Translations under genes and position numbers: made by a program
The notes under the pieces: generated by a model
The model's input: the letters and a program-made list of their open reading frames with translations, nothing else
Told to the model about the DNA's origin: nothing
Database searches by the model: none
Source: JANYHF01 sp031367715
GTDB taxonomy: Bacteria; Pseudomonadota; Alphaproteobacteria; Rhizobiales; Hyphomicrobiaceae
Direction of reading: 5' to 3'
DNA: 7,118 nt
NCBI GenBank assembly: GCA_031367715.1
Contig: JANLQJ010000396.1
Coordinates: 1-7,118 of the forward strand
Part shown: positions 1 through 6,544 of the stretch, piece by piece
Layout of the letters: every line of letters starts with the position of its first letter
Numbering within the stretch: the stretch's first letter is position 1

Positions 1-58
1 CGCTCGGCGGCAGAAGCTGCGTCTGATCGATCTTCCAGGGGCGAAAGTGCTTGCTCAT
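1..58 (-). CDS. IS1182-family transposase, N-terminal fragment (cut by window edge)
   Basis: Reading the - strand from the ATG at 58 down to 1 gives 19 codons, MSKHFRPWKIDQTQLLPPS, and the frame is still open at the edge. The opening with HFRPW followed by a short acidic/polar stretch and LLPPS is the conserved start of IS1182-group DDE transposases, which move an insertion sequence by cut-and-paste or a related route. The catalytic domain lies outside the window, so I cannot tell whether the gene is intact. It points away from the cas genes. The identification rests on recalled family similarity of a short but distinctive stretch; the short overlapping + strand frames here resemble nothing I know. 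Confidence 0.8.
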   Translation of the reverse strand, partial: MSKHFRPWKIDQTQLLPPS

Positions 59-119
59 GGTCGGCAACTGAATCAGACTCGCGCCGAATTGACCAGCGAC
101 TACTCGGACAGGCTCCTAG
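1..119 (-). mobile_element. Right-hand end of an IS1182-like insertion sequence (partial)
   Basis: The transposase start at 58 (- strand) means the element's upstream end must lie a little to its right. The stretch around 98-115, read on the - strand as AGCCTGTCCGAGTAG, looks like an IS terminal sequence. It is followed at 116-119 by CTAG, a palindrome that could be the target site. The other terminus is outside the window, so the inverted repeat cannot be matched and the exact boundary (roughly 100-120) is an inference. The element sits where cas3 is usually found in type I-E loci. Confidence 0.5.
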
Positions 120-156
120 AAGTTACGCCGTTCTCTGGGAATCATTCCAAACGAAC

Positions 157-187
157 AAAGGGCCGCTCGCATGTGCGGCGGCCCTTT
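157..187. terminator. Strong hairpin, probable bidirectional intrinsic terminator
   Basis: The arms AAAGGGCCGC (157-166) and GCGGCCCTTT (178-187) pair perfectly over 10 bp. The 11-nt loop can add a further CGC/GCG stem (168-170 with 175-177). The outer A/T pairs give a short T run on either strand, typical of a compact Rho-independent terminator working in both directions. It lies between the IS end and the small gene at 256, so it could stop readthrough out of the IS side or shield the following genes. The T run is short (three), so the efficiency is uncertain. Confidence 0.65.
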
Positions 188-200
188 ACATCAATCAAGT

Positions 201-231
201 TGCGACTCCGTCCTGAACAGCTGAGGTCGCA
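201..231 (+). promoter_or_regulatory. Small inverted repeat just upstream of the 256-528 gene
   Basis: TGCGAC (201-206) pairs with GTCGCA (226-231) across 19 nt, ending about 9 nt before the AAAAGGG ribosome-binding site (240-246) of the next gene. It could be a 5'-leader hairpin or an operator. A 6-bp repeat is short enough to arise by chance in GC-rich DNA, so this is only a candidate. I see no clear -35/-10 pair between 188 and 255. Confidence 0.25.
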
Positions 232-255
232 GCTCAACTAAAAGGGCTACCTATC

Positions 256-528
256 ATGACTGCCAACATTAGTCCATCGCCCCTCCGGGCGAAACGTCGG
301 CGCGCGCCAGCAAGTGGCAATCGCCTCTCGAAGGTAGATGCTGCGCTCGTCAAGGCAATACTGTCGCGCTACCCTGGCTACGACCAGCACTACATTGGCG
401 TCACGTTCTTTGGCGTGAACGGCGGTCGGATCTCTGAAGTTAAGACTGGCAAGAAGTTCGTCGACGTGCTGGCCGCCTCCGATGCAGAACTCGACGCCTT
501 TCTCGCGTCGCGTCGCCCGCTGCACTGA
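256..528 (+). CDS. Small basic helix-turn-helix protein, putative DNA-binding regulator
   Basis: This 90-aa protein has an arginine/lysine-rich N-terminus (RAKRRR, residues 11-16). A probable three-helix DNA-binding unit follows: helix 1 about 27-38, helix 2 about 42-52, the turn GVN at 53-55 and a recognition helix starting GGRISEV (56-62), then KTGKKF. The FGVNGGRISEVKTG stretch resembles small HTH proteins seen in proteobacterial chromosomes, plasmids and phages, none with a role I can state. The ATG at 256 is preceded by AAAAGGG at 240-246, a usable ribosome-binding site. It is not a known Cas protein. It ends 162 nt before cse1 on the same strand, so it could regulate the cas operon or itself, or be unrelated cargo; this is inference from position. 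No signal peptide or membrane segment is visible. Confidence 0.65.
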   Translation: MTANISPSPLRAKRRRAPASGNRLSKVDAALVKAILSRYPGYDQHYIGVTFFGVNGGRISEVKTGKKFVDVLAASDAELDAFLASRRPLH

Positions 529-534
529 CCTAGC

Positions 535-631
535 GACACCGGCGCCTTGCTCGCGAATTTTCCGCAGCACGACAAATCCGTGCACAACCTGTGAGTAACG
601 ACCTCACGGGCTGTGCAAGGCGCCGGCTGTC
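535..631 (+). repeat. Long imperfect inverted repeat with nested hairpin upstream of cse1
   Basis: CCGGCGCCTTGC (539-550) is exactly reverse-complementary to GCAAGGCGCCGG (615-626). The pairing extends outward with GACA (535-538) against TGTC (628-631), skipping one base at 627, to give 16 pairs. Inside, CCTGTGAG (588-595) pairs with CTCACGGG (603-610) with one G-U pair and a 7-nt loop. TGCACA (581-586) also pairs with TGTGCA (612-617), a stem that would compete with the outer one at 615-617. It begins 6 nt after the stop of the small gene and ends 59 nt before the cse1 start. It may be a terminator, a structured 5' leader, an operator or a miniature inverted-repeat element. No T run follows 631, which argues against a simple terminator. 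Confidence 0.6.
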
Positions 632-690
632 CTTTGCCATCGCTGCGCCCGCGTGATGGTATGCCCTCATTCTCATCGAAGGAAGCTCCC

Positions 691-2352
691 ATGCCGAGCT
701 ACAATTTGCTGCGCGAGCCCTGGTTGCCAGTGGTTTGCGCGGACGGGACGCGCACGTTCATTCGCATGTGCGAGATCGGCCAACCGGACATCGTGCGCAT
801 CGATAGCGGCCGTGGCGATTGCGACATCGCCCTGACGGAATTGCCCATTGGTCTGCTGGCGGTCGCGCTCGATCCGAAAGCGACCAACGTCAAGTGGATG
901 AATCGCTGGAAATTCCCGCCGTCAGCAACCGAGTTGGAGGCGGCATTCGAGCCCTTCGCGCGAGCTTTTGACTTCGACGGCCTGGGGGCGCGATTCTTCC
1001 AGGATCGCGAGGATCTGCAAGGCGGTACGACGCTAGTCGAGGCTTTGCTAATTGATGCGCCAGCCGAGCACTTCGCCAAGCCTGGTGGCATCCGATTGCT
1101 GTCGCGGCGTGGCGCAGCCATAGTTCTGGCGACGCTGCAGACGTGCGCGCCCGCTGGCGGCGCAGGTATGAGGACGTCCTTGAGGGGCGGCGGCCCCCTA
1201 ACCACGCTGGTTGTTCCCGGCAAGCCAACCCTGTGGCACCGCCTCTGGGCGAACGTTCCGGAAGGGTTTGGCGCCACACCTACCGAAATCGAAAATGTCT
1301 TTCCGTGGCTGGTCGCCACGCGGCTCTCCGACAAGACAAGCAAGACGCGGGACACCACGCCCCTCGATGTCCACAAAGCGCAGGCGTTCTTCGGACTGCC
1401 ACGGCGCATCCGCCTGAAGTTCGAGGCTAATCCGGATCGGCTCGCTTGCGACCTGACGGGCGACATCGACGATGTCGTCGTGCGCGAGTATGTGACCAGG
1501 CCGTCCGGCACCAACTATATCGGTTGGGGCAAGGAGCATCCGCTCAGCCCCAGCTATAAACCGACGCCGGCCGCCGTCGAATTCCTCCCGGTACATTTGA
1601 AGTCGTCGCGGGTCGGTTATCGCCAGTGGACTGGATTCGTGTTCAAGCCGAACCCGAACCTGCCGGATCAGAACAATGCTGAGCTTCCCGCCGCCACGAT
1701 CACGACATTCTTCAATTCGCGCGCTATCGATCTGTGGGAGGCTGACCCGGCATCGTTCGACCGTGCCGGTCTGCTGGTAGCTGGCTACTATCTCGACAGC
1801 ATGAAGCCGCTGGAATTCGGCGAGTCCCTGTTGCCCTTGGCCAGAGTTCCAGAGGGACGCCAGACCGACGCTGCTCAGCTTGCCCATAGTTGGGTCGAGG
1901 CCGCAGAATTGGCGGCCAGCACTGTCGGCATCGCAGTCCGACAGGGCTTGTACGGCGACAATCCCAAGATCGGTGCGGGTGCTGTCGTTCTGGAGAACGC
2001 CAAAGTCAGGTTCTGGGGCGACACGGAACAAGAATTTTTCGCCCAGTTGCCGAAAGCCATCGCGGGCCTGCCACTGGATGATCCGGGCAGAGACTACCAC
2101 CGAACAGCTGGCGCGGCTTGGCTTGAAGCCATGCGCCGCGTCGCCGTCGCGATCTTCGACTCTACGGTACCGATCGATACCGCCGATCTCAAGGACATCG
2201 ACGACTACAAGACCATAGTTGATGCGCGCAGGTTCCTCGTCAGCACATTTGCCGGATTTACGCCGAGCGGCCGCAAGCTGCATGCCCGCCTGGATCAACC
2301 CGAACAGCCCAAGCCCAAGAAGGGCGCCAAGTCCAAGGAGAAGGTGGAATGA
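691..2352 (+). CDS. casA: Cse1/CasA (Cas8e), large subunit of type I-E Cascade
   Basis: Cse1 recognises the PAM on invading DNA, helps start R-loop formation and recruits Cas3. The 553-aa protein shows the family's N-terminal NLLREPWLPV (residues 5-14), the loop region ALLIDAPAEHFAK (118-130), the hallmark GGAGMRTSLRGGGPLTTL (156-173), AFFGLPRRI (232-240), WGKEHPLSP (279-287) and RFWGDTEQEFF (440-450). I chose the ATG at 691 because the family motif starts at once after it and AAGGAAG (679-685) lies 5 nt upstream; the in-frame ATG at 613 would add 26 residues unlike the family and falls inside the inverted repeat. The protein is somewhat longer than the usual 500 or so residues, partly from a lysine-rich tail (PKPKKGAKSKEKVE). 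Its stop overlaps the start of cse2 (ATGA). cas3, the usual upstream neighbour, is absent here. Confidence 0.95.
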   Translation: MPSYNLLREPWLPVVCADGTRTFIRMCEIGQPDIVRIDSGRGDCDIALTELPIGLLAVALDPKATNVKWMNRWKFPPSATELEAAFEPFARAFDFDGLGARFFQDREDLQGGTTLVEALLIDAPAEHFAKPGGIRLLSRRGAAIVLATLQTCAPAGGAGMRTSLRGGGPLTTLVVPGKPTLWHRLWANVPEGFGATPTEIENVFPWLVATRLSDKTSKTRDTTPLDVHKAQAFFGLPRRIRLKFEANPDRLACDLTGDIDDVVVREYVTRPSGTNYIGWGKEHPLSPSYKPTPAAVEFLPVHLKSSRVGYRQWTGFVFKPNPNLPDQNNAELPAATITTFFNSRAIDLWEADPASFDRAGLLVAGYYLDSMKPLEFGESLLPLARVPEGRQTDAAQLAHSWVEAAELAASTVGIAVRQGLYGDNPKIGAGAVVLENAKVRFWGDTEQEFFAQLPKAIAGLPLDDPGRDYHRTAGAAWLEAMRRVAVAIFDSTVPIDTADLKDIDDYKTIVDARRFLVSTFAGFTPSGRKLHARLDQPEQPKPKKGAKSKEKVE

Positions 2353-2993
2353 CCGATTTGACCCCGCCACGGGCTGCTGCCGAGGCCGACAAACCGTCCA
2401 AACGTCCCTGGTCCAGATACACTGTACAAGCTGGAGCGGCGTTCCATTGGTGGAACGCCTTGCAACCGCAAAAGCGCGAGAACGGCACCACACCAGGAGA
2501 CCGGGCTACCGTGGCGCGATTGCGCCGCTGTTCCCACTCGATGGAACTGGCCGTCGAGCCGGCCACGGCCGAACTCTTCGGCAAACTCCGGTTCGACCAT
2601 GCAAAGGCGACCGACCAGGACATCGCCACCGCCGCCGTGCTGGCCGGCGTGCTTGCCCACATCCGAAAGCAAGCCGCCGGCTCGCTGGCCCGCGCCATGG
2701 GCGCGCGACAGGGCGAGCGTGCAATCGTGTCGGCCATCCGTATGAAGCGTTTCATGGCAGCGCGCGAGCCAGAGGACGTGCTCAGGCAGTTCCAGCGCAT
2801 CCTTGCCATGCTGGGCGATGCCGCAGATGTGCGCGACGTCGCCGCCACTGTCCTCGCATGGCTCGATCCGTCTCCTGTTGGCGACCGTGCCCGCACGCGC
2901 TTCGCCTTTGCCTATCACGGCGCCACCATCGACGACGCCAGCGACCTCGATGCCAACGAAACCTCCTCAGCCGCAACATCTTCAGAGGCTTGA
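2349..2993 (+). CDS. casB: Cse2/CasB, small subunit of type I-E Cascade
   Basis: Cse2 forms the dimeric inner belt of Cascade, stabilising the crRNA-target hybrid and the displaced strand. The 214-aa, mostly helical protein shows the weakly conserved family pattern: FHWWNAL (32-38), GDRATVARLRRC (50-61), a positively charged central part around IRMKRFMAARE (130-140), and a C-terminal helical region with WLDP and FAFAYHG (171-191). Cse2 usually runs about 160-200 residues; the excess here is the proline/lysine-rich first 25 residues and an acidic, serine-rich tail. The start overlaps the cse1 stop by 4 nt, and AAGGAG at 2335-2340 supports ATG 2349, so translation is probably coupled. Similarity is low in this family, but position between cse1 and cas7e makes the call firm. 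Confidence 0.92.
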   Translation: MTDLTPPRAAAEADKPSKRPWSRYTVQAGAAFHWWNALQPQKRENGTTPGDRATVARLRRCSHSMELAVEPATAELFGKLRFDHAKATDQDIATAAVLAGVLAHIRKQAAGSLARAMGARQGERAIVSAIRMKRFMAAREPEDVLRQFQRILAMLGDAADVRDVAATVLAWLDPSPVGDRARTRFAFAYHGATIDDASDLDANETSSAATSSEA

Positions 2994-2996
2994 TCC

Positions 2997-4082
2997 ATGA
3001 CCCGTTTCATCCAGCTCCACGCTTTGACCGTCTACGCACCGTCCAACCTCAACCGCGACGATACCGGCCGGCCGAAATCGGCCAAGTTCGGCGGCGCCGA
3101 ACGCCTGCGCATCTCCTCGCAGGCCTTGAAGCGAGCCATCCGTACCAGTGACGCGTTCCACGCTCGCGTGGGTGCCAATCGCGGCGAACGCACACAACGT
3201 CTCGGCGAAGCGGTCCGCCAGCATCTCCTCGCCAAAGGCATGGCCGACGACAAGGCCAAGACAGGAGCGCGCGAGATCGCAAAGATCTTCGGCGCGCTGG
3301 AAGACGAGAATGCGACCAACAATAAGGCCGCATACATCAAACAGCTTGCCTTCATTTCGCCCGAGGAAAGAAGCGCCGCGATTTCGCTGGCCGACAAACT
3401 GGTCGCTGGCGAACCGCTCAAAGAGACTAAGGAGTTGGTGCCGCTGGTCCTGCGCCGGTCTGATACCGCAACTGATGTCGCCATGTTCGGCCGCATGCTG
3501 GCCGACAATCCCGACTTCAACCGCGAAGCCGCCGTGCAGGTCGCGCACGCCATCACCACCCACAAGGTCGAGATCGAGGACGATTTCTACACTGCCGTCG
3601 ACGACCTCAAGAAGCCGTCTGAGGACGCGGGCGCTGGGTTCATCGGCGAACTCGGCTTCGGCTCCGGCGTCTTCTACCTCTATGCCTGCGTCGACCGCGA
3701 CCTCTTGGAAAAGAACCTTGGTGGCAACACAGGCCTGGCCGACACGGCTATCGCCGCCTTCATCGAAGGCCTGACCACCGCTTCACCCACCGGCAAGCAG
3801 GCGAGCTTCGCCAGCCGCGCGCGGGCGAGCTATCTGCGCATCGAGAAAGGCCCGCAGCAGCCACGCAATCTCGCTGCCGCCTACTTCAAGCCGGTTCTCG
3901 GCGACGATCTGCTGAAGCGCTCGATTGCCCTGATCGAAGATGAGAAGACCGGTATCGTTGGACAGATGAATGCGGCTTATGGTGATTGCTTCGATAAGGC
4001 CAAGTCGATGCAGTTCATTCCCGGCGATGATGGCAACGACGGTTCTCTGGCTGATCTCATTGCCTTTGCGTTGGAGGCCTGA
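2997..4082 (+). CDS. casC: Cas7e (CasC/Cse4), backbone subunit of type I-E Cascade
   Basis: Six copies of this RAMP-fold protein line the crRNA in Cascade and set its 6-nt segmentation. The 361-aa length matches the family (E. coli Cas7e 363). The N-terminus carries the signature LHALTVYAPSNLNRDD followed by GRPKSAKFGG and RLRISSQALKRAIR (together residues 7-49). GFGSGVFYLYACVDRDLLE lies further on (about 220-238), and the C-terminus ends DGSLADLIAFALEA. The start lies 3 nt after the cse2 stop, with AGAGG (2984-2988) as ribosome-binding site. It is the best conserved Cascade gene here, with no truncation or missing motif seen. Confidence 0.97.
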   Translation: MTRFIQLHALTVYAPSNLNRDDTGRPKSAKFGGAERLRISSQALKRAIRTSDAFHARVGANRGERTQRLGEAVRQHLLAKGMADDKAKTGAREIAKIFGALEDENATNNKAAYIKQLAFISPEERSAAISLADKLVAGEPLKETKELVPLVLRRSDTATDVAMFGRMLADNPDFNREAAVQVAHAITTHKVEIEDDFYTAVDDLKKPSEDAGAGFIGELGFGSGVFYLYACVDRDLLEKNLGGNTGLADTAIAAFIEGLTTASPTGKQASFASRARASYLRIEKGPQQPRNLAAAYFKPVLGDDLLKRSIALIEDEKTGIVGQMNAAYGDCFDKAKSMQFIPGDDGNDGSLADLIAFALEA

Positions 4083-4086
4083 GCCG

Positions 4087-4869
4087 ATGCCGCAATTTTT
4101 GGTCTTCACCCTGGCGGCGCCACTCTCCTCCTTCGGCACACTCGCCGTTGGCGAGCGGCGGCCGACCTGGGATCGTCCGTCCAAATCTCAGGTGCTCGGT
4201 TTGGTCGCCTCAGCGCTCGGCATCGAGCGGCGCGAGGAGGAGTACCAGCGCGCGCTCGCCCGCTCCTTCTTCTTTGCGGTCCGGGTCGACGATCCCGGCC
4301 AGCTGCTGACGGATTATCACACCACGCAGCAGCCGTCCGGTCCGTCCGTGCGGCGACGGCAGCGTCAAGGGCTGCCCGTCGAGACCCGCCGTGACGAACT
4401 CTTGTGCGACGATATCGAAACCGGTCTTTCGCGCCGCGAGTTGCGGGAAAGTTCGTTCTACACCATCGCGCTGTGGGAGCGGTCGGACCCAGCCGAGACT
4501 CTTGAGACGATAACGGACGATTTGCAAACGCCGACATTCGTGCTCTTTGCCGGCCGCAAGGCCAATGCACTGCACTTTCCCTGCGGCCCGCAACTGGTCC
4601 AGGCCAACGATGTTGCTGATGCGTTTGCGGTATTCGATTCAATGGACGCAGATCGCAAGCAGTTCCGAGATCGTTGGACGCCTGGCTGGCTCAACAAGCA
4701 ACGAGACGCACGACACGGCGCGATCTATGCCGATGCCGACAGTGTCGGCGAGCTCGCAGTTAGCCATTTGGAAGAACGGCGCGACATGCCGGAAAGTCGC
4801 GCCAAATGGCGCTTCCTGCGCCGCGAGGAAGCCCTGCTGCGGCAACCCCATCTGAAAGCTCCTGCATAA
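4087..4869 (+). CDS. casD: Cas5e (CasD), crRNA 5'-handle-binding subunit of Cascade
   Basis: Cas5e caps the 5' end of the crRNA, holding the 8-nt repeat-derived handle, and contacts Cse1. The 260-aa protein shows RPTWDRPSKSQVLGLVASAL (25-44), the conserved Cas5 motif in which PSKS and the GL(L/V) helix follow an R-P-T segment. FAVRVDDPGQLLTDYHT (63-79), RRDELLCDD (101-109) and TFVLFAGRK (150-158) follow. I chose ATG 4087 because the family motif begins right after it (MPQFLVFTLAAPLSSFG) and GGAGG (4073-4077) sits 9 nt upstream; an in-frame ATG at 3970 would run into cas7e and add unrelated sequence. It starts 4 nt after the cas7e stop and overlaps cas6e by 1 nt. Confidence 0.95.
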   Translation: MPQFLVFTLAAPLSSFGTLAVGERRPTWDRPSKSQVLGLVASALGIERREEEYQRALARSFFFAVRVDDPGQLLTDYHTTQQPSGPSVRRRQRQGLPVETRRDELLCDDIETGLSRRELRESSFYTIALWERSDPAETLETITDDLQTPTFVLFAGRKANALHFPCGPQLVQANDVADAFAVFDSMDADRKQFRDRWTPGWLNKQRDARHGAIYADADSVGELAVSHLEERRDMPESRAKWRFLRREEALLRQPHLKAPA

Positions 4870-5585
4870 TGACCCAGCTGCTTCATCTGTCCCGTGTACG
4901 CCTCAAAACGCTGCGCGGTGAGGCGCTAGCCTCAATCGCTCCCCTTTTGATGCCGGCCGATCCGCAGCAACGTCCCGCACACGCCCACCGCGTGCTCTGG
5001 CTGCTGTTTCAAGATGTGCCCGACGCCGATCGCGATTTCCTGTGGCGCGACGAGGGAGACGGTAAATTCATGATCCTGTCGCAGCGCCTACCTACCGATC
5101 CCAAAGAGTTGTTCGACATTCAGACCAAGGAGTTTGCTCCCAACCTGGAGCCAGGCGACCGGCTATCCTTCGCGCTGCGGGTCAATCCGGTTATTCGCCT
5201 TGATCAGGCCGAAACCCGCACCACTGCGAAGGGCCGTGTCACTGCCAAGCGCAAGAAGGTCGATGTGGTGATGCATGCGCTGCACACCATCCCGGCAGGC
5301 GCACGGGCCATGCAACGCGACAGCATCGCAGCCGAGGCAACCACCGCCTGGTTCGCTACTCAAGGCGCCAAGTCTGGTTTCCATCCCCTTGGCGCCATTC
5401 ACGTCGATGCCTACACCCAAATCGGCATCGAACGCCGACGTGGCCGCCCGGCTGGCTTTTCCACCATCGACATCGGCGGTCGCATCGAAGTCACCGATCC
5501 CAGCCTGTTCCTGGGCGAACTTTCGCGCGGCTTCGGCTCGGCCAAGGCCTTCGGCTGCGGCCTGATGCTAATCAAGCGCGCGTAA
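4869..5585 (+). CDS. casE: Cas6e (CasE/Cse3), CRISPR RNA endoribonuclease
   Basis: Cas6e cuts the pre-crRNA at the base of each repeat hairpin and stays bound to the 3' stem-loop in Cascade. The 238-aa protein has RPAHAHRVLWLLFQD (35-49), in which His40 aligns with the catalytic histidine of the family, followed by RDFLWRDEGDGKF. The C-terminal glycine-rich segment RGFGSAKAFGCGLMLIKRA is diagnostic. The tyrosine found three residues before the histidine in E. coli and Thermus Cas6e is alanine (Ala37) here. The start ATG (4869) shares its A with the cas5e stop (TAATG), typical of coupled translation; an in-frame ATG at 4806 would overlap cas5e and add 21 non-family residues. The ribosome-binding site is weak, consistent with coupling. 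Confidence 0.96.
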   Translation: MTQLLHLSRVRLKTLRGEALASIAPLLMPADPQQRPAHAHRVLWLLFQDVPDADRDFLWRDEGDGKFMILSQRLPTDPKELFDIQTKEFAPNLEPGDRLSFALRVNPVIRLDQAETRTTAKGRVTAKRKKVDVVMHALHTIPAGARAMQRDSIAAEATTAWFATQGAKSGFHPLGAIHVDAYTQIGIERRRGRPAGFSTIDIGGRIEVTDPSLFLGELSRGFGSAKAFGCGLMLIKRA

Positions 5586-5596
5586 GGAGGCGAGCA

Positions 5597-6544
5597 ATGT
5601 CCACGGACGAAGCTCCCTATGTGCCGCTGCGACCGATTGCGATCAAGGAACGCGCCGGCATCATCTTCCTGCGCTACGGACAGCTCGACGTCATCGACAG
5701 CGCCTTTGTGCTGGTGGACGAACAGGGCGTGCGCGTGCAAATCCCGGTCGGCGGCCTTGCTTGCATTATGCTCGAACCGGGCACGCGCGTCAGCCATGCC
5801 GCCGTGGTGCTGGCGGCGCAAGTCGGCTGCCTGCTGGTCTGGGTCGGCGAATCCGGCGTCCGCCTCTATGCCTCCGGCCAGCCCGGCGGCGCGCGTGCTG
5901 ACCGCCTTCTCTACCAAGCCCGCGTTGCGCTTGATGAGGACGCCCGCCTCAATGTCGTGCGCGAAATGTATCGTCGCCGTTTTGGCGAGGACGCGCCGTC
6001 GCGCCGCTCCGTCGATCAGCTACGCGGTATCGAAGGGGTACGCGTGCGCGAAATCTACAAGCTGGTCGCTCAGAAATACGGCGTGGACTGGAAGTCCCGC
6101 AACTATGACCGCAAGGCCTGGGATGCCGCCGATATCCCCAACCGCTGCCTGTCGTCGGCCACCGCCTGCCTCTACGGCATCAGCGAGGCGGCGATCCTGG
6201 CGGCCGGCTATGCTCCGGCCATCGGGTTCTTGCATCGCGGCAAACCGCAAAGCTTCGTCTACGATATCGCCGATCTCTACAAGTTCGACACGGTCGTCCC
6301 GGCGGCCTTCGAGACCGCCGCAAAAATCGGCAAGGGCAAAGGCGATGGGTCGTCGCCCGAGCGTCAGGTGCGCATCGCCTGCCGCGATCTGTTCCGCAAG
6401 ACCGGATTGCTCGACAAGATCGTCCCCGGCATCGAAGACATCCTGAAGGCAAGCGGCATCGATCCTCCGGTCGAGGCGCCGGAAGCCGCCGCCCCCGCAA
6501 TTCCAGCCGAAGAGGCATCGGGCGATGATGGTCATCGTGGTTGA
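5597..6544 (+). CDS. cas1: Cas1e, CRISPR adaptation integrase
   Basis: Cas1e is the metal-dependent integrase that, as a complex with Cas2, joins new spacers to the leader-end repeat. In this 315-aa protein the expected metal ligands are present: Glu146 in GIEGVRVREIY (144-154), His213 in GFLHRGKPQSF (210-220), and Asp223 and Asp226 in VYDIADLYKFD (221-231). The N-terminal beta domain starts around LRPIAIKERAGIIFLRYGQLD, as in other type I-E Cas1. A strong ribosome-binding site, AAGGAGG (5584-5590), lies 6 nt before ATG 5597, the best in the operon, so the adaptation genes may be translated well on their own. The last 25 or so residues are an alanine/proline-rich, acidic tail beyond the core fold; the end overlaps cas2 by 20 nt. 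Confidence 0.97.
   Translation: MSTDEAPYVPLRPIAIKERAGIIFLRYGQLDVIDSAFVLVDEQGVRVQIPVGGLACIMLEPGTRVSHAAVVLAAQVGCLLVWVGESGVRLYASGQPGGARADRLLYQARVALDEDARLNVVREMYRRRFGEDAPSRRSVDQLRGIEGVRVREIYKLVAQKYGVDWKSRNYDRKAWDAADIPNRCLSSATACLYGISEAAILAAGYAPAIGFLHRGKPQSFVYDIADLYKFDTVVPAAFETAAKIGKGKGDGSSPERQVRIACRDLFRKTGLLDKIVPGIEDILKASGIDPPVEAPEAAAPAIPAEEASGDDGHRG

Noticed and set aside
138..148. Palindrome GGAAT-C-ATTCC as an operator
   Set aside because: Arms of 5 bp are too short to support a site without a second copy or a known binding protein.
2..241. Open + strand frame across the left flank (including ATG at 47), possibly a cas3 C-terminus
   Set aside because: The translation has no Cas3 motif, it runs through the IS end and the terminator hairpin, and the opposite strand encodes a recognisable transposase start.
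613..690. Longer Cse1 start at 613
   Set aside because: It would add 26 residues unlike the family, lies inside the inverted repeat, and the ATG at 691 has both a ribosome-binding site and the expected N-terminal motif.
529..690. Solitary repeat or crRNA-like antitoxin RNA (CreTA type) in the gap before cse1
   Set aside because: I looked for the repeat stem CCCCGC/GCGGGG and the handle CTGAACCG and found neither; the hairpins present are unrelated in sequence.
1198..2493. Long - strand open frame of 431 codons opposite cse1 and cse2
   Set aside because: It is antisense to clearly conserved genes, its translation resembles no family I know, and long antisense frames are common in GC-rich coding DNA.
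2219..3151. 310-codon + strand open frame spanning the cse1-cse2-cas7e junctions
   Set aside because: It is out of frame with three recognised genes and its arginine/histidine/proline-rich translation is typical of a shadow frame.
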